Assembly (NCBI GenBank): GCA_009841615.1
Contig: VXLL01000028.1
Span: forward strand, 1 to 64,000
Direction: 5' to 3'
From: Gammaproteobacteria bacterium
Lineage (GTDB): Bacteria; Pseudomonadota; Gammaproteobacteria; Pseudomonadales; Azotimanducaceae
DNA: 64,000 nt
A program made the position numbers and the translations under genes. Positions 9,660 to 19,200 of the stretch are shown in pieces (positions within the stretch are counted from its first letter, which is position 1; every line of letters starts with the position of its first letter). The notes beneath the pieces are model-generated. The model was given only the letters and a program-made list of their open reading frames with translations, was not told the origin of the DNA and ran no database searches.

Positions 9660-10754
9660 ATGAGTGGACTATACATACACATTCCCTGGTGCGTAAGGAA
9701 GTGTCCTTATTGTGATTTCAATTCGCACGAGAAAGACTCTGGATTTGACGAGAAGCGATACCTCGCGCGCCTGATCGAAGATTTCGAGGAAGAACTGCAT
9801 CGCGGTGCCCATTCGATCGCGACGGTGTACTTCGGCGGCGGTACTCCCAGTTTGTTTGCACCGCAATCCTTCGATGCATTCCTTACTCGACCTGAACTTG
9901 CGAAAGTAACAGAAATAACCATGGAAGCTAATCCCGGTACGGTCGAACACCGTGATTTCGCGGAATATCGAGCTGCGGGTATCAATCGTTTGTCCTTGGG
10001 TATTCAATCGTTCAACGACAAGTATCTACCCCGACTGGGCCGTATTCATGACGCGAACGAAGCCCGTACTGCTAGCATACGAGCACTGGAAGCTGGTTTT
10101 TCAAGTGTCAACTTAGACTTGATGTTTGGACTTCCGGATCAATCAATCGAAGACGCACTCCACGACCTGAAAACCGCAATTGCACTACAACCCCAACACA
10201 TTTCGTGGTATGAACTGACAATAGAACCGAATACTGTGTTTGGAAAACATCCTCCAAAGTTACCACCCGTCAAAGATCGAATCGAGATGAGTACTCGAGG
10301 TGTGGAACTGCTTGCCGAATCCGGCTATCGACGGTATGAAGTATCAGCATATGCTCGAGATAACCAAATATGCGCCCACAACTACAACTATTGGACTTTC
10401 GGCAACTACATCGGTATAGGAGCTGGCGCTCACGGTAAGATGAAGCGTGATGAGGGATTTCTCAGAACTAGAAAACCGAAAATGCCAACATCGTACTTGA
10501 ACGGCGTTGATGGCACTGAAACTACAATCGAACGCGACGATCTGCCAGTGGAGTTCATGATGAACGTCTTACGACTCACTGAAGGAGTCACTGACTCAAG
10601 TTTCAACGACCAAACCGGATTACCTCTCAGCCAAATCGACCCACAGTTGCGAAAGTTACGATCTTGGGGACTGATGGAAATGAGAAGAATTCAACTAACT
10701 CCTTTGGGATACTCTCAGCTCGACAGTGTCGTTGCACAATTTCTGAGACGCTAA
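9660..10754 (+). CDS. hemW: Radical SAM heme chaperone HemW
   Basis: 364 residues. The N-terminal YIHIPWCVRKCPYCDF contains the CxxxCxxC iron-sulfur motif of the HemN/HemW group. 'YFGGGTPS', 'EANPGTV', 'RLSLGIQSF' and HNYNYW follow, and a HemN C-terminal domain ends the protein. It lacks the extended N-terminus of true anaerobic coproporphyrinogen oxidase HemN, and the neighbouring rdgB also points to HemW, a heme chaperone. About 90 bp separate it from rdgB, and the Shine-Dalgarno is poor. Confidence 0.92.
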   Translation: MSGLYIHIPWCVRKCPYCDFNSHEKDSGFDEKRYLARLIEDFEEELHRGAHSIATVYFGGGTPSLFAPQSFDAFLTRPELAKVTEITMEANPGTVEHRDFAEYRAAGINRLSLGIQSFNDKYLPRLGRIHDANEARTASIRALEAGFSSVNLDLMFGLPDQSIEDALHDLKTAIALQPQHISWYELTIEPNTVFGKHPPKLPPVKDRIEMSTRGVELLAESGYRRYEVSAYARDNQICAHNYNYWTFGNYIGIGAGAHGKMKRDEGFLRTRKPKMPTSYLNGVDGTETTIERDDLPVEFMMNVLRLTEGVTDSSFNDQTGLPLSQIDPQLRKLRSWGLMEMRRIQLTPLGYSQLDSVVAQFLRR

Positions 10755-10905
10755 CGGGACCCAAAGAGCCTCGTAAGGACGTGTGAAAGCTCTCAAATCA
10801 CCCGTTCATCACTGGTTACAATTTAAGGACTACTGAACAATATCGCGAACTGTAAGTCAGTCTAAAAACGCCTCAACACGGAATTCGCGAAGAGGGGAAG
10901 AAGTT

Positions 10906-12429
10906 ATGTATCAAAGAGAACCCACGCACAGCACCACTACTGCAACAATAGGTCACTTCATCGGTGGTAAGGTCATACACCGATCAGGTCGAACCTTACC
11001 AATCGAAGATCCCGCGTCTGGCAGTACGATTAGGGTCGTGGAACTAGCGGACAGTGACACTGTGGATGAAGCGGTCAACATCGCTCAACAAGCGTTTCCA
11101 GAGTGGCGAGATACCACTCCTTTGAAACGTGCTCGAGTTATGTTCAAGTTTAAGCAACTCTTGGAAGACAACGCAGATGAAATTTGCAAACTCATAACTC
11201 AAGAACACGGTAAAACCTTAGAAGACGCAAGGGGAGAATTGCAACGAGGTATCGAAGTTGTTGAGTATGCCTGCGGGATCCCCGAACTGTTAAAAGGTGA
11301 ACATACTCCTGGCGTGGGTACGAATATCGACAGCTGGTCTCAGTTTCAGCCTCTTGGCGTGTCAGCGGGTATCACCCCATTTAATTTTCCAGCGATGGTT
11401 CCGATGTGGATGTATCCCATTGCTATTGCTTGCGGAAACGCATTTGTACTCAAACCTTCCGAGCTTGATCCTTCAGCTTCGATGTTCTGCGCGAATTTAC
11501 TTCGAGACGCAGGTCTTCCCGATGGCGTGTTCAACATCGTTAACGGGGACCGCGAAGCCGTGGATGCGATTCTAGCGAACCCAATAGTTCAAAGTGTTAG
11601 CTTTGTCGGTTCAACCCCAGTCGCGGAGCACGTGTATGTGACTGGTACCAAGAATGGAAAACGCGTTCAAGCTCTGGGTGGCGCGAAGAACCATGCTATC
11701 GTCATGCCCGACGCAGATATGGATCAAGCATCCAATGCTACTTTAGGTGCTGCCTACGGTTCGTGCGGTGAACGATGCATGGCAATCTCTGTCGTGGTTT
11801 GTGTCGGAGAAGAAACGGCATCTGAGTTCATCTCCAACATTCAACAAGGTCTAAATAACTTAACCGTAGACAGCGGCTTTAGCTCCGATAGTGATATGGG
11901 TCCTCTCATTTCGGAAAGACACTTGAAACGAGTGCGAGATTACATTGAACTAGGCGTGGAAGAAGGTGCTGAATTAGTTGTGGATGGGCGCAGTCTCGTA
12001 GTTAGCGGCCATGAAAACGGACATTTCTTAGGACCGTGTTTGTTCGACCGCGTCAGTCCAGAAATGCGAATATACCAAGACGAAATATTTGGGCCTGTTC
12101 TGTGTGTTGTACGCGCTCAGACACAAGAAGAAGCAATGGCCATCGTCGACGAACATCCGTACGGAAACGGTACATGTATCTTCACGCGTGATGGCGAAGC
12201 GGCTCGCTTTTTTGCCGAAAATATCAAAGTAGGGATGGTGGGGATCAACGTTCCTTTGCCTGTTCCTGCTGCGGTACATAGCTTTGGGGGCTGGAAACGA
12301 TCGTTATTTGGAGATCTTTACGCCTACGGACCAGACGCAGTTCGGTTTTACACTCGGCGCAAGACGATTACCGAACGATGGCCTTCGGGCGGAGTGCGCG
12401 AGCAAGCACGTTTTTCATTCCCAAGCTAG
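10906..12429 (+). CDS. mmsA: CoA-acylating methylmalonate-semialdehyde dehydrogenase
   Basis: 507 residues, aldehyde dehydrogenase fold. It converts methylmalonate (or malonate) semialdehyde to propionyl- (or acetyl-) CoA in valine, inositol or beta-alanine breakdown. The catalytic Cys lies in GSCGERCMA, close to the G-Q-R-C-M-A signature that separates MmsA/IolA from other aldehyde dehydrogenases. 'GITPFNFPAMVP' and LGGAKNHA are also typical. GGGGAAG precedes the ATG. The omega-aminotransferase at 24678-26069 could feed it semialdehydes, but the two genes are not adjacent. Confidence 0.92.
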   Translation: MYQREPTHSTTTATIGHFIGGKVIHRSGRTLPIEDPASGSTIRVVELADSDTVDEAVNIAQQAFPEWRDTTPLKRARVMFKFKQLLEDNADEICKLITQEHGKTLEDARGELQRGIEVVEYACGIPELLKGEHTPGVGTNIDSWSQFQPLGVSAGITPFNFPAMVPMWMYPIAIACGNAFVLKPSELDPSASMFCANLLRDAGLPDGVFNIVNGDREAVDAILANPIVQSVSFVGSTPVAEHVYVTGTKNGKRVQALGGAKNHAIVMPDADMDQASNATLGAAYGSCGERCMAISVVVCVGEETASEFISNIQQGLNNLTVDSGFSSDSDMGPLISERHLKRVRDYIELGVEEGAELVVDGRSLVVSGHENGHFLGPCLFDRVSPEMRIYQDEIFGPVLCVVRAQTQEEAMAIVDEHPYGNGTCIFTRDGEAARFFAENIKVGMVGINVPLPVPAAVHSFGGWKRSLFGDLYAYGPDAVRFYTRRKTITERWPSGGVREQARFSFPS

Positions 12430-12466
12430 AACTTGATCTCGAAACGGAGCTTTTGACTTAGTCAAT

Positions 12467-13156
12467 ATGCGAGTCGCGAACTCTGCAACATCCGTAGACA
12501 CCACGGACCTCTATGCAATGTATCGCGAGCGACATTCGGAGCTCTCTACCGACAATCAGCTGAGAGTACGTCGTTGCCTAAGCTGGCTTGAAAAGGCTAC
12601 AAATGAACATATGGATGAGGATTTTGACACTTCGTTCATTTTTCATTGGGTCGCGTTCAACTCGATGTACGCGACATCTGAGACTGAAAATCAACCCGCG
12701 TTATTTAAGGATTACCTGGAGAAGATTACCAGGTTAGACTACAACCAATCTATCCGTAACGCACTGCAACCCATTTACGGACCAAACATCTCTCCTTTAC
12801 TCCGCACGCGGTACGTGTACGGTATCTATTGGAAGTACGACCTTGATCCGAGCTCGAAGAATCAAACGGATGCCGCGTGGGAGGAAAAACGCAAAAACGT
12901 AACTAAGACCATCTCGGCAGGATTGACCGCTGACGGCGATATAAACCATGCTTTAAACTGCATTTTCGATCTACTGTACGTCCTTCGAAACCAACTCATC
13001 CATGGTCTTGCTACCTACAAAGGCTCTGTTAATCGCGATCAAGTTCGCAACGGCTCAATGATATTGGCAAAGGCAGTTCCATGTTTTGCGACGCTCATGT
13101 TGGGCTATCCGGATCAAGATTGGGGACAATCGCCTTATCCACCGATCAACCGGTAG
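12467..13156 (+). CDS. HEPN-domain protein (possible RNase)
   Basis: 229 residues, no signal peptide or membrane span. Near residue 176 is LRNQLIHG, a clean R-x4-H motif with Asn after the Arg, the catalytic signature of HEPN RNases. An earlier FHWVAFNSMY stretch resembles the first helices of Apea-like/MAE-type HEPN domains. No nucleotidyltransferase (MNT) partner or obvious antitoxin is adjacent, and the gene lies alone 37 bp after mmsA. It could be a stress or defence RNase or an inactive binding domain; the motif supports only the fold and possible activity. Confidence 0.6.
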   Translation: MRVANSATSVDTTDLYAMYRERHSELSTDNQLRVRRCLSWLEKATNEHMDEDFDTSFIFHWVAFNSMYATSETENQPALFKDYLEKITRLDYNQSIRNALQPIYGPNISPLLRTRYVYGIYWKYDLDPSSKNQTDAAWEEKRKNVTKTISAGLTADGDINHALNCIFDLLYVLRNQLIHGLATYKGSVNRDQVRNGSMILAKAVPCFATLMLGYPDQDWGQSPYPPINR

Positions 13157-13239
13157 TCATCGCCTCTACTGCGATTGTCATTTGAGATCACCTAAGGCGT
13201 CGTGGTATTACAAGAAGCTCTCAATCTAGAGAGATGGTG

Positions 13240-14136
13240 TTAGAGCGAATATAGCAAAGACAGTCGCAGACTGAGCCCTCGAAGTTTCGCTTCGGTCCGC
13301 GCAAGATTGAGTACCAACGGTCCGCGAGCACCGTTTCTCCAAGTGACTACACCTTCGCCGAGACCCGTTCGAAGTCTACTCCGATCCATATACCGCACAC
13401 CCAAATCGACCTTGGTCCGAGTACTCAATTCCATTGATACGCCAAAGGACATCAACCATGTGAGACTTGTTTCGGTAGCACCAGGTACTGTAGTAGTGGT
13501 CACCGGAAACGTCATTGTCGTCGTCTCGATTCGATTGCGCGAATACCCAAATCCAGCTCCGATATAGGGTATTGCTTTCCTCGGACCTGGCAAGCTCAAG
13601 TTAGGTAAGTCAAGATAGCCAACAAAGGATGTAGTCACCGTAGATAATTCCGCCATGACCGATTGCTGTGAACCAGTCGCAAGAAAATTGGTGTTTCCAT
13701 TGAAAACGGCAGATTTCTGGTAGTCGAGTGAAAACTCAACGCGTATGTTGCTGAGGGTCGATAGGCCCAATCCAATCTCAATCGATTGAAACCGGTCGAA
13801 GCCTCCCTTCGATCTATACGGAAGGCCGTCGCTTCCGGTACCACATCCATACAGAGCTGCCGGTGTACCACTCGGACAATAGGTGTCCATAAAGACTGTT
13901 TCTTCAAAGCGTTCGTGGGCGGCTCCGCCACGAAAATAAAAATTTCCAGCTATAGCAGAACTCGTAAAACAAATTAAACCAGAAACAAGAACGAAAGCTA
14001 GAGTCGTTCTTAACGTGTTCAGTGTAGTCTTTGAGGTCTTTGGGGTGTCGAGCGATTGGGGTTTCTTAAATGTAGGGAACTGCTCGAAAACCAAACCGCT
14101 CCACAGACACAATGTTTCGATCCTTCGAATGTGCAT
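13240..14136 (-). CDS. Outer-membrane beta-barrel protein with uncertain start
   Basis: 298 residues from the ATG at 14136, but the signal peptide (LRTTLAFVLVSGLICFTSSAIA) begins only around residue 42, so the true start may be internal. No ATG lies in between; TTG codons at about residues 9 and 15, or a CTG just before the hydrophobic core, are alternatives. The mature part is a barrel with alternating strands such as 'IPYIGAGFGYSRNR' and 'VDLGVRYMDRSRL'. Two Cys in the first loop (about residues 87 and 97) may pair. It resembles the barrel at 939-1853 in style, and the function is unknown. Confidence 0.6.
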   Translation of the reverse strand: MHIRRIETLCLWSGLVFEQFPTFKKPQSLDTPKTSKTTLNTLRTTLAFVLVSGLICFTSSAIAGNFYFRGGAAHERFEETVFMDTYCPSGTPAALYGCGTGSDGLPYRSKGGFDRFQSIEIGLGLSTLSNIRVEFSLDYQKSAVFNGNTNFLATGSQQSVMAELSTVTTSFVGYLDLPNLSLPGPRKAIPYIGAGFGYSRNRIETTTMTFPVTTTTVPGATETSLTWLMSFGVSMELSTRTKVDLGVRYMDRSRLRTGLGEGVVTWRNGARGPLVLNLARTEAKLRGLSLRLSLLYSL

Positions 14137-14326
14137 AGGTCATTGTTTTTATTGTCATCGAAGCTAACATGATAATCATGGCTTTGCTAACTTCGCTGAC
14201 CGCATACTGGTCGCTACAGACTAGGTCGCGGTTATTTGAAATTTCTTGTTGATGAAACTATTAGTAATCTTGACATGTTGTTCGACTCTGCGGCCAATTG
14301 TCAGGACCCTAGACTATACATGAAAG

Positions 14327-14644
14327 CTACTCCTCGGTTGGTACTGGTAGCCAACGAATAGCTTCTGCGAATACGATTTCACTTCCAGCATAGATTTCTA
14401 GGGTCACCTTCCCAAAGTCCAAGTTGGATAAATAGAGGTGTGTTCCTGACGTACCCAAATCAAGGTATGACCGGAAAGGACGCTTGATTACACTATTTAG
14501 TGTTGTTTCAAAAGGAAGGTAATAGGACAACTGCCAGTCCCCCGAATTGGGCAATAATGCAGAAAATCGAGCGCTAGCAATCTTTTTACTTACTCTTCCA
14601 TCAGTCGACCGTGTTGCTCTTCGATGTTCGATCACGTGTCTCAA
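14327..14644 (-). pseudogene. Fragment of a golvesin C-terminal-like (carbohydrate-binding type) domain
   Basis: The frame encodes about 105 residues. The last 80 look like a beta-sandwich end: GDWQLSYYLP, then 'TSGTHLYLSN', 'GKVTLEIYAG' and a terminal V-x-AEAIRWLP. This order resembles the golvesin/Xly C-terminal domain found on secreted bacterial enzymes, whose last strand reads V-x-ADA-I/V-R. The N-terminal 25 residues do not fit, and the frame has no signal peptide or ribosome site, so I read it as the 3' remnant of a larger secreted protein. It is divergent from the LRR genes and may be debris of a former surface-protein locus. Confidence 0.4.
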
Positions 14645-14706
14645 AGGAGCAGGTGCGCGAGCCTAAACACGCTGGAATCACGTATACTAGTTCGAAGGAC
14701 ACCTGC

Positions 14707-15924
14707 ATGCAGAACTGCATACGAAAGACAAGAACAATGGTGCTGGGCGGCATTACAACAGCACTACTTCTAATTGATGTCGCTCCCGGTCAGGACCTTC
14801 CAATTAGTCCTTTTGAGCTCGGTGTGAATGATCGGGAGGAGGCATCGGAAGATCCGGCACAAGACCGTGAAGCTCTTGAAGCATTCTATCATGCAACTGG
14901 TGGGGACGAGTGGAAAAACAATGATGGTTGGTTAACGGACGCTCCGCTTAAGGACTGGTACGGCATCGGTGTGAGTCGCGGCAGAGTTTTTTTCCTTGGG
15001 CTAGAAGACAACAACCTCAAGGGCGAAATCCCCAAGGATATCTTCCTGCTAGACAACTTAAGTGAGTTAGATCTCAGATGGAATTTCATAACTGGTGGAT
15101 TAGAAAATCTGACAAGAATGTCCGAACTGAGTTATTTGCGACTTTCGGCAAATCAATTTAGTGGTCAAATCCCTGCGTCGATTGAGAAAATGACCAAATT
15201 GCGAACGCTCGACTTATCAGAAAACCAGTTTTCTGGAACAATCCCAACCCAGATCGGTGAGTTGCTCCGCTTAGAAGTTTTCACTGCACACAGCAACGAA
15301 TTGACGGGTAAACTGCCAGAAGAACTGTGTTATCCTCACAACCTTAAACGCATCGTACTTAGTCAAAATCAGCTTTCTGGTTCCATTGTTGAAACTGTGA
15401 TGAACTGCATTTCATTGCGACATCTGAATCTAGCAAATAACCAATTCGAGGGCTCCATCCCAGAGGAACTGACTTCGTCAGAACAAATGAATTGGTTGGA
15501 TCTTCGTGGGAACAAATTTGACGACGACGAACAACCGATCTTCAGAATAAACTTTCCTGGTCTCAACATTCAGCCTGTTCATGTTGACAAGCTGTACGGT
15601 CTCTCAATGTGGGGTAGGGGAAGTTTTGTAAGTACTAGTGAAGAGAGTAGCCTGGCCAGTGTAAAGTTTTTCAATGCCGTTTCTATAGAAAATGGCTTAC
15701 TGAAACTGGATGAGGAGAGGGTATCAGCAAACTCTGTTGATCGACTGAAAAAGAGAATAGACAATCTCAATTCGTACTTAGAAGCGACTGGTACTCGAGT
15801 TTCCACTTTATCGGACTTTGAACGCTCGTACGCAGGAGAACAAAAACACGCATTTCTCAACAAACTCAAAGAGTTAGACGCGCGTGCGAACATCCAAACG
15901 TGGGGAATACAGGGCGAGAGGTGA
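14707..15924 (+). CDS. Secreted leucine-rich-repeat protein (copy 1)
   Basis: I choose ATG 14707, preceded by GAAGGA at 14692-14697, over an upstream in-frame start at 14611. This gives 405 residues beginning with a Sec-type signal (TMVLGGITTALLLIDVAPG). The LRR N-cap is 'DREALEAFYHATGGDEW', with W and GW following. About seven plant-type repeats (LxxLxLSxNxLSGxIP) follow to about residue 255, and a non-repeat C-terminal region ends the protein. It shares its layout and many residues with the next gene, so the two are tandem paralogues. Likely cell-surface or secreted binding; the partner is unknown. Confidence 0.8.
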   Translation: MQNCIRKTRTMVLGGITTALLLIDVAPGQDLPISPFELGVNDREEASEDPAQDREALEAFYHATGGDEWKNNDGWLTDAPLKDWYGIGVSRGRVFFLGLEDNNLKGEIPKDIFLLDNLSELDLRWNFITGGLENLTRMSELSYLRLSANQFSGQIPASIEKMTKLRTLDLSENQFSGTIPTQIGELLRLEVFTAHSNELTGKLPEELCYPHNLKRIVLSQNQLSGSIVETVMNCISLRHLNLANNQFEGSIPEELTSSEQMNWLDLRGNKFDDDEQPIFRINFPGLNIQPVHVDKLYGLSMWGRGSFVSTSEESSLASVKFFNAVSIENGLLKLDEERVSANSVDRLKKRIDNLNSYLEATGTRVSTLSDFERSYAGEQKHAFLNKLKELDARANIQTWGIQGER

Positions 15925-16034
15925 TTAACGAAGTGGATTTCGACTCTTCGTTCTTTGCACACTTTGATATTTCAATTTTGAATCCGGCATAGCACGTGCA
16001 AGAGGCCAGTAACTCAGACATTAAAGATTGGATC

Positions 16035-17813
16035 ATGTATAGCAAAGCAAACAAACATAAGAGAACAGCACTCGCTGGTGGTGCGACAGTGTTCGTGTTA
16101 TTCGGTGTATGTGTGAGCCACGATATATCTAGCGGTCTAATTGCTCTTGGTGAATCAGCACGGGCGCAAGAAGTACAAGATTCGGCACAAGACCGCGAAG
16201 CGCTTGAAGCAATCTACCACGCGACTGGCGGCGACGAGTGGAAACACAACGAAGGTTGGTTAACGAAAGCACCGTTAGAGGACTGGTACGGTCTAAGGTT
16301 GAACAATGGACGTGTTATTTATCTTGAATTAAATGACAACAACCTCACTGGTGAAATTCCAGAGGATATCAACTCGCTGGAAGAACTAGCAGTTTTAGAT
16401 CTTAGATGGAATTCCCTTACGGGTGGGCTCGAAAATCTCAAAGATTTACCAAAGATAAGGGTACTGAAGTTATCTGCAAATAACTTCAGCGGTGCGATTC
16501 CAGCATCGATGGGTACATTGGATTCCATACAAGTTCTAGATTTGTCCGAGAATGAATTTTCTGGTTCAATCCCAAATGAACTTGGCGGGCTGATCAATTT
16601 AGAAGCATTTGCTGCCCATAACAATGTGCTGGAAGGAGAGTATCCGAAACGACTGTGTGACATTCAATCGTTAAGACGCGTAGTCCTAAGCGACAACAAT
16701 CTAAGCGGATCCATTTCTGACCTGTTGCTGAATTGTGAGGGATTGCAACACATACATTTAGCAAACAACAGTTTTGAAGGTGCAGTTCCTACAAGACTAC
16801 CGTCATCTGAACAGGTGAATTGGTTGGATCTTCGAGGGAACAATATAGACGAAAAAATTTATACAGTCTTGCAAATAAACTTTCCTGGAATCCTCATACA
16901 AACCGATCAAATTGGTGAAATTAACGGTCTAACCGTATGGGGGCGTGGAAGTTTCACATTCTTTCATGAACAGTTTCGGCTGGTATCTTTACGATATCTC
17001 AACGCTATTTCAGTAGAAGACGGTCGATTAAGGCTAGCGGAACCTCGAGTACCTTCAGAGCTACTAGACCAAGCCAAGGATTCGATAGACTTTGTCAACA
17101 TGCACCTAGATGACTCGAGCACTCAAATACAAACCGTGTCTGATCTTGAGCGATTTTTAGCAAAAGCGGAAAAGCGAGCACTGACTAACCAACTCAAGAA
17201 CTTAGGTTCGAAGCACAACGTGATTCGGAACGATTACTTCGAAGCACCCGACGAAGCAATCGATAAGCACGATTCGACACGACAGCCTCTAAAACCTGAT
17301 ATGTTTGTCGTTGATGTTGCTTCATCGAAGCTAATTTTTCGACACTCCCAATCACATGATGACTTACAAACTTCAAAAGGGCTGTCAGAGGACGACGATT
17401 CCGATGAAACAATGGCACCGACCTCCGAATCTAAATCTTCTTCACTTCGTTTCACAGCGAAGCTGAGCATGAGTGAACTGAATTTTTTAATAGATGGGGC
17501 TGTGTTTGCCTCCAATATAAACTACAAGTATATTGACGGTGAGGCTGGAAGGGTCACGATAAATTTCTACTGCGAAATTCATCATTTGCAGGAGTTCTTC
17601 GGAGTGGTAAATGTTACCTCAGGGTCAGAATTTCCCCATATGATTCGAGATGTTCATCCAGCTTCCGAGGATACTGAGATGAATGTTGTGGTGAATTTAA
17701 ATCTACCTGGATATTACTTTGCTCGTCTAACGGCAACTCCAAGATATCGCGTTACAAAATTCGAGCCCACTTTCGTAATGGTAGAATCACTCGCCCAGTA
17801 CTTCAGTAACTAA
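16035..17813 (+). CDS. Secreted leucine-rich-repeat protein (copy 2, longer)
   Basis: 592 residues from ATG 16035; an in-frame GTG at 15996 would add 13 residues before the signal peptide. The signal (TALAGGATVFVLFGVCVSH) is followed by the same N-cap as copy 1 ('DREALEAIYHATGGDEW') and about seven plant-type repeats with the 'GWGRGSF'-like motif after them (VWGRGSF). Beyond copy 1 it carries about 190 extra residues. These begin with an acidic, Ser-rich linker (EDDDSDETMAP) and end in a beta-rich domain of unrecognised family. The extension suggests that copy 2 gained a domain or copy 1 lost one. Confidence 0.8.
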   Translation: MYSKANKHKRTALAGGATVFVLFGVCVSHDISSGLIALGESARAQEVQDSAQDREALEAIYHATGGDEWKHNEGWLTKAPLEDWYGLRLNNGRVIYLELNDNNLTGEIPEDINSLEELAVLDLRWNSLTGGLENLKDLPKIRVLKLSANNFSGAIPASMGTLDSIQVLDLSENEFSGSIPNELGGLINLEAFAAHNNVLEGEYPKRLCDIQSLRRVVLSDNNLSGSISDLLLNCEGLQHIHLANNSFEGAVPTRLPSSEQVNWLDLRGNNIDEKIYTVLQINFPGILIQTDQIGEINGLTVWGRGSFTFFHEQFRLVSLRYLNAISVEDGRLRLAEPRVPSELLDQAKDSIDFVNMHLDDSSTQIQTVSDLERFLAKAEKRALTNQLKNLGSKHNVIRNDYFEAPDEAIDKHDSTRQPLKPDMFVVDVASSKLIFRHSQSHDDLQTSKGLSEDDDSDETMAPTSESKSSSLRFTAKLSMSELNFLIDGAVFASNINYKYIDGEAGRVTINFYCEIHHLQEFFGVVNVTSGSEFPHMIRDVHPASEDTEMNVVVNLNLPGYYFARLTATPRYRVTKFEPTFVMVESLAQYFSN

Positions 17814-18036
17814 AGAATTTCCTATACACTGCTCTATCTACGACAAAAAACAATCAAGTTTTAAAGTCTCTAATTTCTGTGCGGTGATGAGAGTGGCCCA
17901 TCGCACCCAGTATTCGAAAAACTGAGATCAATTACCTACTCTTTAAGAAATAACACGCTTTTTTCAATTCTAATTGGGTTCTCTTTTTATATAATTGTAG
18001 GTTATTTAACTAAATCTAGTAAATATCCTACATTCT

Positions 18037-19194
18037 ATACCAGCACTCCTTCCGCGAACTAAATTACAGCGGTGTATTCAACATGAACTGGTACGCCGAC
18101 CGGTCGTTGCTGTACTTGGGGCTCGACAAGTTGGTAAAACTACGGTCGCCCACCAAATAGCTTCTCAGACTGCAGAATCAACTACGCTACTTGAACTAGA
18201 ATCGCAGACAGCTCGAAGGGCTCTATCCTCCGCACCAGAATTTGTACTTAGGAATAGTACAGGGCTCGTGATCATCGATGACATTCAAAGGCAACCAGAA
18301 CTCTTAGCTATATTGAAACGCATCAGTGAGGACCCAAATAGACAAGCTCGATTCCTCCTATTCGGTAGTACTTCTCCTGAGTTAATACAACGTGTGTCTG
18401 AATCGCTCTCTCGAACGGTTCGATTTATCGACGCGAGCGGTTTCTCGTTGGATGAAATCGGGTACAACAACCAAAATAGACTGTGGTTCCGTGGAGGACT
18501 CCCACGGAGCTACCTATCCAAAGATGACGATGCCGCCCGTCGTTGGTTAGACTCTTTCGTAAGGTCATATTTAGAACGAGATGTCTTGTTGATAGATCCA
18601 CGAACGAATCCAGCTTTGGTGGAAAGATTCATGGGAATGCTCGCCCATCGCCAAGGATATACTTGGAATGCATCCGAAATTAGCGGCTCATTGGGAAGCC
18701 GGGATCGAATAGTCAATCGTTTTCGAGACATTCTGTTAGGCTCATTGATGATTCGCTCGCTGCCAGCTTGGTTAGACAATCTTGGAAAGCGGATAATTAA
18801 GAGTCCAAAGATATATCTCCGCGATAGTGGGATCCACCATTATCTGTTGGGTCTGACTAGCTTTTCGGAACTCTCGACGCATCCTAGTTTCGGCTCGAGC
18901 TGGGAAGGATTTGCCCTTGAGCAAACGTTAATTGCACACGGTGCTCACGACTCTTACTTTTATCGCACGCAACGTGGGACCGAACTTGATCTGCTACTAC
19001 TACGCAAAGGAAAGCGTTGGGGCTTTGAGTTTAAGTGCACGGACGCGCCTCGAACTTCAAAATCAATGCACATCGCCATCAAGGATCTAGAGCTCGAACA
19101 CCTCTGGACTATTTATCCAGGTACTCTGTCCTATTCCTTGACTGAGTCAATCACTGTTCTGCCCTTACGGGATGTAACTAGTTTAACCTTCTAA
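18037..19194 (+). CDS. DUF4143-type AAA ATPase with a non-canonical or lost start codon
   Basis: The frame is open from 18010 to 19194. Walker A GARQVGKTT is encoded at about 18118-18144, preceded by ELVRRPVVAVL exactly as in DUF4143 ATPases. Walker B is IIDDIQR, where the usual Glu is Asp. The C-terminal part has the DUF4143/PD-(D/E)xK-like end, 'GTELDLLLLRK...GFEFK'. No ATG, GTG or TTG exists in frame between the stop at 18007 and the P-loop. The first normal start (GTG 18268) would delete Walker A. ATA at 18037 sits where an ATG is expected and is one transition away, so the start may be ATA, CTG 18088, or lost. Its TAA stop lies inside the left target duplication of the TnpB element. Confidence 0.7.
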   Translation: MPALLPRTKLQRCIQHELVRRPVVAVLGARQVGKTTVAHQIASQTAESTTLLELESQTARRALSSAPEFVLRNSTGLVIIDDIQRQPELLAILKRISEDPNRQARFLLFGSTSPELIQRVSESLSRTVRFIDASGFSLDEIGYNNQNRLWFRGGLPRSYLSKDDDAARRWLDSFVRSYLERDVLLIDPRTNPALVERFMGMLAHRQGYTWNASEISGSLGSRDRIVNRFRDILLGSLMIRSLPAWLDNLGKRIIKSPKIYLRDSGIHHYLLGLTSFSELSTHPSFGSSWEGFALEQTLIAHGAHDSYFYRTQRGTELDLLLLRKGKRWGFEFKCTDAPRTSKSMHIAIKDLELEHLWTIYPGTLSYSLTESITVLPLRDVTSLTF

Positions 19195-19199
19195 ACTTT
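19191..19199. repeat. Target-site duplication, left copy
   Basis: CTAAACTTT immediately left of the TnpB element. The identical 9-mer lies immediately right of it (20541-20549). Bases 19192-19194 of this copy are the TAA stop of the DUF4143 gene. Confidence 0.8.
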
Positions 19200-19200
19200 G

